DNA of 64,000 nucleotides. Origin: a bacterium. GTDB lineage: Bacteria > Cyanobacteriota > Vampirovibrionia > Gastranaerophilales > Gastranaerophilaceae. A program made the translations under genes and the position numbers. Positions 36,490 through 46,277 of this stretch are shown piece by piece; within the stretch, counting starts at the first letter, position 1, and each line of letters starts with the position of its first letter. A model generated the notes under the pieces. That model had not been told where the DNA came from. It did no database searches and was given only the letters and a program-made list of their open reading frames with translations. Where the stretch lies: assembly GCA_017542305.1 (NCBI GenBank), contig JAFXXK010000006.1, positions 124,001 to 188,000 on the forward strand. The letters are read 5' to 3'.

Positions 36490-37608
36490 ATGATTATTAA
36501 AAAGAAAAATTTAGATAAGATTACGGGACCTGAGGAGCAGCCTGCGGAGGAATATTCGCAGACCGATAATTCTGCGCAGTATAATAACGGAGTTTATCAG
36601 CCGCAGTATTATGAAGACCCTGAAGAACAGTATTATGAGCAGGAAGAAGAAGTTCCGCAGGAGGAGTATTACGAGCAAAATGCGCCCGAAAACGGTTATG
36701 ATGAAAATGCGCAATATGAAGAATATCAACAGGAGCAGTATCAGGACGTAAATAATCAATATGAAAACGGTCAGTATAAAGATAATCATGATGAAGGCGA
36801 ATATGCCGAACAATATCAGGAATCCGAAGAGGTAGAACAACAATATACAGAACCCGAACAACAGCAATACATTGATGAGAATGTTCCTCAGGAAGAAGAA
36901 GTTTATCAGGAACAGACCCCTCCTCCCCCTCCGCCTGTGCAGCAAAAACCGGCACCTCCGCCGCCAAAACCTGCTCCGCCTCCGCCAGTAAAGGAGCCGG
37001 AGATTAACTTATTTGATTTGGACAATATCGATTTCAGTCAAAGGCAGGAACGCCGCAGAGGGGATCGCCGCAGAGGTTTTCGTCGTGTTGATGACAGAAA
37101 TTTAGTATCCCGTGCAAGAGAAGAAGCTGATGCTATAAGGGAAGCTGCTATGAAAGAAGGATATCAGGCTGGTTTGGAACAGGCTCAGGCTGATATTGCA
37201 GAGGTAAAAAATGCACTTGCCGAATTTGTGAATGCAAAACAAGAGGTTTTTGAATATATCGCGCCTGATATTTTGGAAATAAGTGTTGATATTGCGCAAA
37301 AAATCATTAAAAAAGAAGTAGAGCAAAGTCCTCAGGTGATTTTTAATACTATTGTTGATGTATTAAAAACATCTTTGTCAAAAGAAGAAACCAAAGTAAC
37401 TTTAAGGGTAAATCCCGCAGAGTTAAATGAGGTTAAGCAGGCTATCCCGCATTTGGTTAATTTAGCGGGTATAGACACAAAAGTAGTTGTATTGGCTGAT
37501 GAAGATGTAACTGAGGGTGGTTGTCAGGTTACAACAACAAACGGAATTGTTGATGCGACAATAGAGTCCAGAATGATGGTAATAATGCAAGCGTTGAGGG
37601 AATTGTAA
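36490..37608 (+). CDS. fliH: Flagellar assembly protein FliH with long acidic Tyr/Gln/Glu-rich N-terminus
   Basis: FliH binds the FliI ATPase and brings substrates to the export gate. The C-terminal ~170 residues (from ~205) look like FliH/YscL: a helical EEADAIREAAMKEGYQAG region, then EQSPQVIFNTIVDVLK and TLRVNPAELN. Unusual features precede it: residues ~20-140 are low-complexity Tyr/Gln/Glu/Asn, 143-167 is polyproline-rich, and 187-200 is Arg-rich. Typical FliH is ~230-240 residues; this is 372. FliI is not next to it and must be elsewhere. Confidence 0.88.
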   Translation: MIIKKKNLDKITGPEEQPAEEYSQTDNSAQYNNGVYQPQYYEDPEEQYYEQEEEVPQEEYYEQNAPENGYDENAQYEEYQQEQYQDVNNQYENGQYKDNHDEGEYAEQYQESEEVEQQYTEPEQQQYIDENVPQEEEVYQEQTPPPPPPVQQKPAPPPPKPAPPPPVKEPEINLFDLDNIDFSQRQERRRGDRRRGFRRVDDRNLVSRAREEADAIREAAMKEGYQAGLEQAQADIAEVKNALAEFVNAKQEVFEYIAPDILEISVDIAQKIIKKEVEQSPQVIFNTIVDVLKTSLSKEETKVTLRVNPAELNEVKQAIPHLVNLAGIDTKVVVLADEDVTEGGCQVTTTNGIVDATIESRMMVIMQALREL

Positions 37609-37611
37609 CGA

Positions 37612-39699
37612 ATGGGTCAGGGAGGCGGAAATAATCCTATAAGCGAATTGTTTTTAGCAGTGTTTGTATTGACACTGATATTAATTTTGCTTGTTGAAAT
37701 GCCTAACTGGGTTATCAACGTTTCAATATGTTTGAATATTACACTCGGGATTGTCCTTTTGATGTTCGGTCTGTACGTTCAAAAACCATTGGAATTATCA
37801 TCATTCCCGTCAATTATTCTTCTCGGTACAATGTTCAGACTTGTACTTTCTATTGCTTCAACGAGGTTAATTCTTGCAAGAGGGGAGGCCGGTGAAGTAA
37901 TCCATGCTTTCGGCACATTCGTTACCGGCGGTAATATGGTCGTCGGTGGTGTAATCTTCCTTATTATTACGGTTGTTCAGTTTATGGTTATTACAAAGGG
38001 TGCCGAACGTATTGCGGAAGTTTCTGCACGTTTTGCATTAGATGCTATGCCGGGTAAACAGATGACCATTGATGCGAACTTTAATGCAGGTTTGATATCT
38101 CCGGAAGAAGCTACAAAACAGCGTGAAGATTTATCCCGTGAATCAAGCTTATTCGGTAGTATGGACGGTGCGATGAAGTTCGTAAAAGGGGATACCATTG
38201 CGGGTATTATTATTGTATTAATTAATATCATAGGCGGTTTGACAATCGGTTGTGTTATGAACCAAATGCAGATTGAAGATGCGGTTCAAAAATATACCGT
38301 ATTAACAATCGGTGACGGTCTGGCTTCTCAGGTTCCGTCTTTGCTTATGTCAATTGCCGCAGGTATATTTATGACACGTTCATCAGCGCAGAGTGCTTCA
38401 TTAGGTGCTGATGTTACGGGTCAGATTATGACAAAACCTTATGCATTATTTTTCTCGGCAGGGTTTCTTGCGTTACTCGCAATTACCGGTCCTATTACGG
38501 GTTTGCCCTGGTTTCCGTTTACTATTTTTGCAATAGGTTTGTTTGTTGCAGGTTTCTCCGTATTAATCAATGCGGATGTTCAGTCCCAATTGGGTCAATT
38601 GGAAAATGTCCGTCAGAATATGCAAGACCTTGTTAATCCGAACAGAATGTATGAACGTTTAGGTGTTGACGTTTTGAGCTTGCAGGTAGGTTCAAATCTG
38701 CTTGTTATTGCCGATCCTGATCAGGAGGGTCAGTTACTTGCAAAAATTGCTGCATTACGTCAAAGGGTTACCGACGAACTCGGTTATATTCTGCCAAACA
38801 TAAGAATTATGGACTCATCAGCTCTTGATGCCAACGAGTATTTGCTTGCAATTCGTGGTAATACTGTTGCTACAGGTTATGTATATCCGGGTCGTGTAAT
38901 GGTCATTGCCGATCAGTGGGATAGCGTAAAATCAGAAGTTCCTGAAGATGCAATTATCGGTATTGACCCTACATATCAGACTCAGGCATATTGGCTCAAA
39001 CCTGAAGATGCAAAAACTGCACGTTCCGTTACGGCGGTTGATTCAACAGATGTAATCGTTACGCACTTGCAGGAATGTGTAAGAAAACACGTTGATGAAG
39101 TTATGACAAAGACCGATGTCTTGAAGTTGATGGAACTCGTTCGTTCTCAAGACCCGACACTTGTTAATGACCTCGTTCCGACTATTATTTCAACAAGTGA
39201 TTTGAGAAAGATTTTTGTTAACCTAATCAGAGAAAAAGTTTCAATTAAGGATATTATCTTTGTATTTGAAAGACTCTGTGATTACGCAAGATTTTCAAAA
39301 GAACCTGATATTTTATCAGAGCGTTTAAGAGCCGCATTAGGTCGTCAGATTTGTCTGTCAAATGTAAGTGATGACAATATCCTGTATGCTTTGACACTTT
39401 CTCCCGATTGGGAAAAGACTCTAGATGACAGTTGTCAGAGAACAGAATTAGGTACAATGTTCCTGCTCAACCCTGTTCAGGTACAGGAATTAATTGAAAC
39501 AACGGCAAATACTTTGATGCGTGCGCATCAGGCTTGCGGACAGCAGCCCGTAATCCTTTGTTCCCCTAGAATAAGACTGCCTCTGTATCAGCTTCTTGAA
39601 CGTCATATTCCGACTATTGTTGTAATTTCTTATTCCGAACTTATAACTGATATTAAGGTTGAAGCGGTTGATACTATCGGTGACAGTTATGCCGTATAA
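37612..39699 (+). CDS. flhA: Flagellar biosynthesis protein FlhA (export gate)
   Basis: FlhA forms the nonameric export gate ring of the flagellar type III apparatus. The 695-residue protein has about eight membrane segments in the first ~320 residues, the conserved cytoplasmic loop with the FIPEP-like region ([24 protein letters not shown]), and a ~350-residue soluble domain. Length and motif order are typical. It starts 3 bases after fliH. Confidence 0.97.
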   Translation: MGQGGGNNPISELFLAVFVLTLILILLVEMPNWVINVSICLNITLGIVLLMFGLYVQKPLELSSFPSIILLGTMFRLVLSIASTRLILARGEAGEVIHAFGTFVTGGNMVVGGVIFLIITVVQFMVITKGAERIAEVSARFALDAMPGKQMTIDANFNAGLISPEEATKQREDLSRESSLFGSMDGAMKFVKGDTIAGIIIVLINIIGGLTIGCVMNQMQIEDAVQKYTVLTIGDGLASQVPSLLMSIAAGIFMTRSSAQSASLGADVTGQIMTKPYALFFSAGFLALLAITGPITGLPWFPFTIFAIGLFVAGFSVLINADVQSQLGQLENVRQNMQDLVNPNRMYERLGVDVLSLQVGSNLLVIADPDQEGQLLAKIAALRQRVTDELGYILPNIRIMDSSALDANEYLLAIRGNTVATGYVYPGRVMVIADQWDSVKSEVPEDAIIGIDPTYQTQAYWLKPEDAKTARSVTAVDSTDVIVTHLQECVRKHVDEVMTKTDVLKLMELVRSQDPTLVNDLVPTIISTSDLRKIFVNLIREKVSIKDIIFVFERLCDYARFSKEPDILSERLRAALGRQICLSNVSDDNILYALTLSPDWEKTLDDSCQRTELGTMFLLNPVQVQELIETTANTLMRAHQACGQQPVILCSPRIRLPLYQLLERHIPTIVVISYSELITDIKVEAVDTIGDSYAV

Positions 39700-39713
39700 A
39701 AATAATTAAATAT

Positions 39714-39920
39714 ATGAAACAAATACTGTTATTTTTAATAAAAATCTATCAGGCAATATCAAGGCATACACCGCCGGTATGCCGATTTACGCCGACGTGT
39801 TCGGAGTATACCCGTCAGGCAATAGAAAAATACGGGGCATTAAAGGGTACTTGGCTTGGGATTAAACGCATATCAAAATGTCATCCTTGGCACGAAGGCG
39901 GATATGACCCTGTTCCGTAG
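39714..39920 (+). CDS. yidD: Membrane protein insertion efficiency factor YidD
   Basis: The 68-residue protein has the family signature [19 protein letters not shown] and the later [12 protein letters not shown] tail. YidD helps YidC-dependent insertion at the inner membrane. It follows flhA by 14 bases, so it may share transcription, though yidD is usually linked to rnpA-yidC; here it is separated from them. Confidence 0.93.
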   Translation: MKQILLFLIKIYQAISRHTPPVCRFTPTCSEYTRQAIEKYGALKGTWLGIKRISKCHPWHEGGYDPVP

Positions 39921-40472
39921 TTACCATTTATATTTTTCAGCCAAAAATTTTAAATCTTCTTCTGAGATTTCCATTGTTTTTACATGTTTTAATGAAGGGT
40001 ACATTATGCTGTTTGGGTTGTCTGAGTGACCAAGTCCGATACTGTGTCCAAGTTCATGAAGCATAGTTGTAAAGACTTCATCATCAGTCAGTTTTTGTGT
40101 GTCGGTGGCATAACTCGCAATATAAATTTCGGCTTTTTTAAATAGCCCGGAATTTCCTTCATAAATTGATTTTGTTATTCCTACTGCAGTATCCTTTTGA
40201 AATTCAGCCGGAATTTTTTTAACAAAATATACTCTTAAATCAGCATTTGCCGGTGATATTTGGTACTTGAATATTATCCCGTTACGAGTCATTGCTGACC
40301 ATCTGTGGCAAGCACGTTTCATTTTTTCTGTATATTTATGATCCGGTTGAATATATGTCTTAATTTGTGTCGGGTTATTCCAGGAAGCTTTTGAAATATC
40401 CGATTCCGCATAGGCAATATTAAAAAGCAGAACAATGCCGACTAATATAATAATAGAAAATATTTTTTTCAT
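39921..40472 (-). CDS. Secreted matrixin-like (M10) metalloprotease
   Basis: The 183-residue protein has a signal peptide (1-22) and a metzincin zinc site HELGHSIGLGHSDN (HExxHxxGxxH, the Asp-containing variant of the third position region) with Met-turn SIMYPS shortly after, as in M10A matrixins. No prodomain or C-terminal domain is seen, so it is a minimal catalytic unit. Its stop abuts the yidD stop. Likely acts in the periplasm or outside the cell. Confidence 0.9.
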   Translation of the reverse strand: MKKIFSIIILVGIVLLFNIAYAESDISKASWNNPTQIKTYIQPDHKYTEKMKRACHRWSAMTRNGIIFKYQISPANADLRVYFVKKIPAEFQKDTAVGITKSIYEGNSGLFKKAEIYIASYATDTQKLTDDEVFTTMLHELGHSIGLGHSDNPNSIMYPSLKHVKTMEISEEDLKFLAEKYKW

Positions 40473-40580
40473 ATATACTATCCTTCTTTGTTAGTTTTAT
40501 ATATCGGCATATATTTTAAATAATTTAATAAATTCCGATTAAAATTATAAAAATTTTACAAAAAGGATTTATTATATTAA

Positions 40581-42236
40581 CTATACTATAGCTCCGTGGC
40601 TTGCGTCAGATACGTTTGAGGCATATTTTGCAAGATAGCCTGTTTTAACTTTTGACTCATACGGTTTTAGGTTTTGCCGTCTTTTTTCAAGTTCTTCTTC
40701 CGAAACGAGAAGTTCAATAGAACGTGACGGGATATCTATCTTTATTTTATCTCCGTCTTTAATCAGGGCTATAACCCCGCCGTTAGCGGCTTCAGGGCAT
40801 ACATGGCCTACACATATACCGTGTGTTGCGCCGGAAAATCTTCCGTCAGTTATAAGTGCGCAGCTTTTACCCAACCCTTTCCCGACAAGCAAAGATGTAG
40901 GAGCAAGCATTTCTCGCATGCCCGGTCCGCCTTTCGGGCCTTCGTATCGTATGATAATAACATCGCCTGCTTTTATGGTATCTTCCTCTAAGGCTTTCAT
41001 TGCTTCTTCTTCGGAATCAAATGTTTTTGCAATTCCCTCAAATGTATAACACTCGGGTGCTACTCCGGAAATTTTTATGACACAACCGTCTTTTGCAAGG
41101 TTGCCGTACAGAACACCAAGACCCGCCTGTGAATATGAAGATTTGTCGTATTTCGGGATAATATTTTCATCCGCATAAGCTGATTTTGCTATTTCTGAAA
41201 CAGTCAGACCTGAAATGTTAAGTGTATTATTTAATTTTGCAGGTTCGTATAAGCTTTTTAGTACAGCGGGGATTCCGCCGGCCTGATGAAAATCTGTCAT
41301 AGTTAAGGTTGATGACGGATTAATTTTTACTATCTGGTGAATTTCTCTGCTTAATTTATCAAAGTCATCAATAGTAATATCAAGTCCTGCAGCATTTGCT
41401 ATAGCAAGTGTGTGCAGGAAGGTATTTGTTGAACCTCCGATAGCCAAAGAGGCTTTTATCATATTTGTTATACTGTCTTTTGTAATAATGTCCGAAGGTT
41501 TAATATCATTTTTTACGAGTTCTACAATTCGCATACCGCTATCGAAAGCTATACGGCGTTTTTGGGAAGATACTGCCGAAGCTGACGAACAATAAGGAAT
41601 ACTCATACCCAAAACTTCGGTTAAACATGCCATAGTGTTTGCGGTGTACATACCCTGACAGGCTCCTGCTGACGGGCAGGAATTTTCTTCCATTGCAAGC
41701 AGATGTTCTTCAGTAATTTCACCTTTTCTGAATCTTCCGACTGCTTCAAAAGAACCTGTTACCATTGTAAGTTTATTTTCACCGCGGCACATACCGTCAA
41801 GCATTGGTCCTGCGGTTACAACAATAGCGGGAATATTTAATCTTAATGCACCGATTAACATCCCGGGAGTGATTTTATCGCAATTTGACAACAAAACCAA
41901 GCCATCCAGCTGATGTGCGGCAGCCATCGTCTCAACGCAGTCCGCAATTAAGTCTCTTGAAGGCAGGGAATATCTCATTCCGCTGTGTCCCATAGCAATT
42001 CCGTCGCATACGGCGGGAACTCCGAAAACAAAAGCCTGTCCGCCGCCCGAGTGGATACCTTTTTCAATCTGCCTTTCAAGTTCTCTCATTCCGATATGAC
42101 CCGGAACGAGGTCTGTAAATGCACTTGCTATCCCGATAAACGGTGCATCCATATTCTTTTTACTGACTCCCGTTGCCATTAAAAGTCCTCTGTGCGGAGT
42201 TCTTGCCAGTCCTTTTTTTATGTTGTCGCTTTGCAT
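40581..42236 (-). CDS. ilvD: Dihydroxy-acid dehydratase
   Basis: IlvD dehydrates 2,3-dihydroxy-isovalerate and -methylvalerate in branched-chain amino acid synthesis with an iron-sulfur cluster. The 551-residue protein has [12 protein letters not shown] and [18 protein letters not shown] cysteines, and [13 protein letters not shown] near 460. Length is normal. It is not next to other ilv genes. Confidence 0.97.
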   Translation of the reverse strand: MQSDNIKKGLARTPHRGLLMATGVSKKNMDAPFIGIASAFTDLVPGHIGMRELERQIEKGIHSGGGQAFVFGVPAVCDGIAMGHSGMRYSLPSRDLIADCVETMAAAHQLDGLVLLSNCDKITPGMLIGALRLNIPAIVVTAGPMLDGMCRGENKLTMVTGSFEAVGRFRKGEITEEHLLAMEENSCPSAGACQGMYTANTMACLTEVLGMSIPYCSSASAVSSQKRRIAFDSGMRIVELVKNDIKPSDIITKDSITNMIKASLAIGGSTNTFLHTLAIANAAGLDITIDDFDKLSREIHQIVKINPSSTLTMTDFHQAGGIPAVLKSLYEPAKLNNTLNISGLTVSEIAKSAYADENIIPKYDKSSYSQAGLGVLYGNLAKDGCVIKISGVAPECYTFEGIAKTFDSEEEAMKALEEDTIKAGDVIIIRYEGPKGGPGMREMLAPTSLLVGKGLGKSCALITDGRFSGATHGICVGHVCPEAANGGVIALIKDGDKIKIDIPSRSIELLVSEEELEKRRQNLKPYESKVKTGYLAKYASNVSDASHGAIV

Positions 42237-42283
42237 AATTTATCCCTTCTTAAATATCAATATATTTATATTATATGTCAAAT

Positions 42284-42955
42284 TTATTTTGTGTAAATTT
42301 GCATTGAAATAATTCCTAACAGAAAATCTTTTTTCTTTTTCAATTTAAAATTTTCGGCAGCAAATTCTTTTATAATTTCATCAGGTTCGGGAAATTCTTT
42401 TTTTGAATTGATTAAGTATTCATAGGGTAATTTATCTTTGTAAAATAATTTGATTCCTGTTTTTGCAATAAAATCAAAGATTTTTGATGGGAAATTCTTA
42501 ACCCCAAAGTCAAGATGAAGAAATTCTCCGTCTTTTCTTAATACCCGATATGCCTCTTTAATAGCTTTGGTTCTGTTTTGAATATTCCTTAATCCGAATG
42601 TCATTGTAATTGTGTCAAAAGAATTATCCTCAAACGGCAAATCGGTTGCATCGGCTTTAATGAAGTGAACTTTGTCACTATGGCAATCATTTGCTATTAA
42701 TAACATTTTTTCGGAGAAATCAATTCCCGTTATATCCAAGGCATATTTTGTTTTTAACAGAATTTTTTCTATATCACCCGTTCCGCAGCATATATCAAGA
42801 ATTTTAAAATTGTCTTTCAGGGTAAGGTTCTTTAGTGCAAGTTTTTTTATCCGGTTATGCAATCCCAGAGAAATAATATTATTATTCCTGTCATAGTTCA
42901 AGGCAATATCGTCAAACATTTCTGAAATTTTTTCGGGAGTTTTATCTGTTGTCAT
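42284..42955 (-). CDS. ubiE: UbiE/MenG-type quinone methyltransferase
   Basis: The 223-residue SAM-dependent methyltransferase has motif I ILDICCGTGD near 50, DATDLPFEDNSFD, and TMTFGLRNI, hallmarks of UbiE/COQ5, which C-methylates demethylmenaquinone (or the ubiquinone precursor). Menaquinone is more likely in an anaerobic gut-type organism (inference). It is alone in its direction between ilvD and the divergent DUF4127 gene. Confidence 0.9.
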   Translation of the reverse strand: MTTDKTPEKISEMFDDIALNYDRNNNIISLGLHNRIKKLALKNLTLKDNFKILDICCGTGDIEKILLKTKYALDITGIDFSEKMLLIANDCHSDKVHFIKADATDLPFEDNSFDTITMTFGLRNIQNRTKAIKEAYRVLRKDGEFLHLDFGVKNFPSKIFDFIAKTGIKLFYKDKLPYEYLINSKKEFPEPDEIIKEFAAENFKLKKKKDFLLGIISMQIYTK

Positions 42956-43003
42956 ATTTTGTAACCTTTTTGATTAATATAAATAATAGCATATAATAGG
43001 CAT

Positions 43004-44344
43004 ATGAAGATAGTATTTTTACCGATAGATAATCGTCCTGTATGTTATCAGATGCCGAAAATGATTTCGGCGGTGAATAAACAGATTGAATTGGTTTTGC
43101 CTCCGAAAAATTTGTTGGGAAGTCTGACGGAAGGTGCAAATGTCGAAGGTCTGTACGGCTGGCTGGAAAATGCTGTTATCGGTGCGGATGCGATTATTTT
43201 ATCTCTTGATACCATTGCTTACGGAGGGTTAATCCCGTCAAGACGTTCGAATGATACTTTTGAAAAAATAAAGGCAAGAGTTGATAATTTGGCGGAAATT
43301 CTTAAAAGAAGTCCTGCAAAAATATATGCGTTTTCTTCTATTATGAGAATTTCCAATAATAATATTAACGAAGAAGAAAAAGAGTATTGGTCAGAATACG
43401 GTGAACAGATTTTTAAATATTCATACGATCTTGATCTGAATGGTGACGCCGATACGGATGTTCCTCCCGAAATAATAGAGGATTATCTGACTACCCGCAG
43501 CAGAAATTTCAATATAAATAAGTTATATCTTGAATATCAGAAAATCGGTCTTTTTGATACTTTAATTTTTTCAAAAGATGATTGTGCCGAATACGGGTTT
43601 AATGTCATGGAAGCAAAAAAACTTGAAGAATTGGGCGGGTTTACAAAGACGGGTGCCGATGAAATACCGTTATCATTGCTTGCCCGTGCATTGAGGACAT
43701 ATATAAATGTTCATCCCGTATTTTTAGAGCCTGATGAAAAACATTTGATTTCAAATTATGAGGATGTTTCTGTTGAAAAGTCCGTATTGGGTCAGTTAGA
43801 GCTTGCAGGTTGTAATATTACGGATGAAAAAAGTGCGGATGTTTTGTTGTATATAAATAATTTCAGATCCCGTCAGGGCGAAATAGTTATGAGGCGGGAT
43901 ACGGAGTTGTTTTCAGGAGAATGGGAAATTCCTGCTTTACCCTATATGATAGCGGATGTTCGTTTGGCAAACGGAGCCGATAATAATTTTACGGATAAAT
44001 TATTTGCTGCCGGTTTGGGGGATAATTTCCTCGGTTATGCAGGCTGGAATACTACGGCTAATACTTTGGGAAGTTTGATTTGCGCAATGAAGTATGTCTG
44101 GCATGCAAAAAGAACCAATATGTTTGATGAAAATGCTTTTAAAAAATTTGAAGCCGTTAGATTTTTAGATGACTGGGCATATCAAGCCAATGTCAGACAA
44201 GAATTATCCGAACCTAACGGCGATATAACCGAAAAAATGTCCCACTATGAAGATATTGTGAAAAAGCAGTTGAATATAGAATTTACGGCAAAATATTCTT
44301 ATCCGTGGAACAGATTGTTTGAGGTAGAAATTGAGCTTAATTGA
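43004..44344 (+). CDS. DUF4127 family protein
   Basis: The 446-residue protein carries the DUF4127 N-terminal FLPIDNRPVCY and a central SLDTIAYGGLIPSR motif; GYAGWNTTANT near 345 also fits. The family is uncharacterised but common in Firmicutes and some gut bacteria, and may be an enzyme with an alpha/beta fold. No signal peptide. It overlaps the start of the MntP-like gene by 14 bases. Confidence 0.88.
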   Translation: MKIVFLPIDNRPVCYQMPKMISAVNKQIELVLPPKNLLGSLTEGANVEGLYGWLENAVIGADAIILSLDTIAYGGLIPSRRSNDTFEKIKARVDNLAEILKRSPAKIYAFSSIMRISNNNINEEEKEYWSEYGEQIFKYSYDLDLNGDADTDVPPEIIEDYLTTRSRNFNINKLYLEYQKIGLFDTLIFSKDDCAEYGFNVMEAKKLEELGGFTKTGADEIPLSLLARALRTYINVHPVFLEPDEKHLISNYEDVSVEKSVLGQLELAGCNITDEKSADVLLYINNFRSRQGEIVMRRDTELFSGEWEIPALPYMIADVRLANGADNNFTDKLFAAGLGDNFLGYAGWNTTANTLGSLICAMKYVWHAKRTNMFDENAFKKFEAVRFLDDWAYQANVRQELSEPNGDITEKMSHYEDIVKKQLNIEFTAKYSYPWNRLFEVEIELN

Positions 44345-44873
44345 AATAATTTTTCTGGCTGTAGCACTCGGAATTGATTGCCTCATTGTTTCGTTTACTC
44401 AGGGGTTGATATTTACCGAAAAGAAAAAACGTAATTCTTTTTTACTTGCTTTAACAATGGGTTTGTTTCAGGGTGGAATGCCGTTAATCGGATATTATCC
44501 TACCGGCTTAATAAGTAATTATCTTATGAAATATTCTGCAGTTATTGTTTTTGCAATTTTTTTGGTATTAGGTTTAAAATTTATTGTTGAAGCATATTCA
44601 GCCAAAGAGGAAACGCCTGTATGTAAAATAGGTTTCAGGTGTCTTGTAGCTATGGGAATTGCAACGAGTATAGATGCTCTTGGCGCAGGCGTAAGTCTAA
44701 GACTCGTCGGTGCTGATATTATCTTATCTGTTTTGATTATTGGTTTTGCTTCTTTTGTTCTGTCGTTAATAGGATTTTGGACAGGTAATAAAATAACAAA
44801 AATTCCCGCAAAATATCTCGAAGTATCAGGCGGGCTGATACTTATCGGATTAGCAATAAAAGCATTATTTTAA
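44331..44873 (+). CDS. MntP/YtaF-like efflux membrane protein
   Basis: The 180-residue protein has six hydrophobic segments and two related halves with GIDCLIVSF (near 14) and SIDALGAGVSL (near 113), the paired D motifs of MntP-type manganese exporters. The most plausible start is TTG at 44331, within the preceding gene, after a GAGGT site. Metal specificity is inferred from the family. Stop abuts murF stop. Confidence 0.85.
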   Translation: MSLIEIIFLAVALGIDCLIVSFTQGLIFTEKKKRNSFLLALTMGLFQGGMPLIGYYPTGLISNYLMKYSAVIVFAIFLVLGLKFIVEAYSAKEETPVCKIGFRCLVAMGIATSIDALGAGVSLRLVGADIILSVLIIGFASFVLSLIGFWTGNKITKIPAKYLEVSGGLILIGLAIKALF

Positions 44874-46259
44874 CTAACCGTTTTCTTTCATTTTTTCGAT
44901 TATTTTATGTAAATTTGTGGAATGAGATGCTTTTAGCATTATGCAGTCTCCGTCAGCCAAAATTTCCGGTAATTCTGCATACAGAGTCATTACATTGTCA
45001 TAAATTTTTGTTTCATAACGGTCTTTTATTTCTTCATATAATGCCATTATTTCTTTGCCGCAAAGTAATACTTTGGTTGGATGTATATTGTCAACGGGAA
45101 TTGAAATTTCACGGTGATATCTTTCTGATTCCGTTCCGCATTCTGCCATATCTCCAAGTATTAAAATTTTATTTCTGTCAGGGAAATTTTTGCCGAAGGC
45201 TGTAATTGCAGCATTCATTGATAGCGGGTTTGCGTTGTAGGATTCATCAACAACCGTAACTTTTTTCCCGTTTTCAAATACAAAATCAAAATCTTCTCCT
45301 CTGCCTTCAAGAGTTTTGAAATTTTTCAGTATTTCCAGAATTTCTTCCATTTTGAAATTTTCTTCCAATGCAACTGCTATTGCCGCCGCCATATCAAGCA
45401 TAATGTGTTTTCCGACAGTTTTATTTAGGTTATATTCCTGTCCTTTAATAATAAACTTGTGTTCATCATCACAAATAATTCTTATATCAGCTTGTTCATT
45501 TTCTCCGAATGTAATAACTTTCAGGTTTTTACTTTTTGCAGCTTCAAGTACGACTTCAAAATAATTCATTTCGTTATATAATATTGCGGTTTGTCCATCG
45601 TGCATTGAGTTAAATATACGGCTCTTTTCTTCCGCAATATCTTTTAACTGCATATCCCCTGCCAAATGAACGGGTGCAACATTTGTAATTATTGCACAAT
45701 CAGGTTTTGTTATTGCGGAATTCCGGTTCATTCCGCCGCCGAGAGATGTTTCTATAATCCAATAATCGCTGTTAATATCAAATTGAGTCATATTCCAAGA
45801 TATGCCCCAAGTTGTATTTGTTTTACTTTCAATATTTGAATTTGTTTTATATTTTGAAGAGAGGATATCAGCTATTAGCTTTGTGGTAGTTGATTTCCCT
45901 GAGCTTCCCGTTATGGCAATAACTTTGCCCGTATATATTTTTCTGATATACCTGGCCATATTAATTATTTCTTCTCCGATATTCCTTTTAAGTTCGATTA
46001 TCGGTTTATTATATTTAAAGTAATTAACTGCTTTAGTGGTCATGATTGCCGAACATTCGTCAACCAATTTGGGCAGATGCGACAAAAGAACGCCCCGGGC
46101 TTCTTTCGCTTCCCGCATTAAAATAATATTTCCTTTTTTAAAGTCGCAGCTTTTGTGCCATATTGCAAGACCGCTGGAACTCCAATCTTCAGGAAAATTG
46201 TAGGTCTTTATATTATTACCTATGGCTTCTTTCAGTTTCTCTTCATTCCAAAAATTCAT
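44874..46259 (-). CDS. murF: UDP-N-acetylmuramoyl-tripeptide:D-Ala-D-Ala ligase MurF
   Basis: MurF adds D-Ala-D-Ala to the murein precursor. The 461-residue Mur ligase has an ATP-binding GSSGKSTTTKL loop near 118, ETSLGGGMN, the NVAPVHLAG region and DESYNANPLSMNAA near 320, typical of MurF. It is not directly cotranscribed with murE but lies just downstream of the short nagA in the same direction, in a cell-wall cluster. Confidence 0.93.
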   Translation of the reverse strand: MNFWNEEKLKEAIGNNIKTYNFPEDWSSSGLAIWHKSCDFKKGNIILMREAKEARGVLLSHLPKLVDECSAIMTTKAVNYFKYNKPIIELKRNIGEEIINMARYIRKIYTGKVIAITGSSGKSTTTKLIADILSSKYKTNSNIESKTNTTWGISWNMTQFDINSDYWIIETSLGGGMNRNSAITKPDCAIITNVAPVHLAGDMQLKDIAEEKSRIFNSMHDGQTAILYNEMNYFEVVLEAAKSKNLKVITFGENEQADIRIICDDEHKFIIKGQEYNLNKTVGKHIMLDMAAAIAVALEENFKMEEILEILKNFKTLEGRGEDFDFVFENGKKVTVVDESYNANPLSMNAAITAFGKNFPDRNKILILGDMAECGTESERYHREISIPVDNIHPTKVLLCGKEIMALYEEIKDRYETKIYDNVMTLYAELPEILADGDCIMLKASHSTNLHKIIEKMKENG

Positions 46260-46277
46260 AAGTAAAGTTTACCATAT

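Noticed and set aside
36511-36967. Two minus-strand frames opposite the fliH low-complexity region
   Set aside because: Antisense of the Tyr/Glu/Gln/Pro-rich codons; the FliH frame has the operon spacing.
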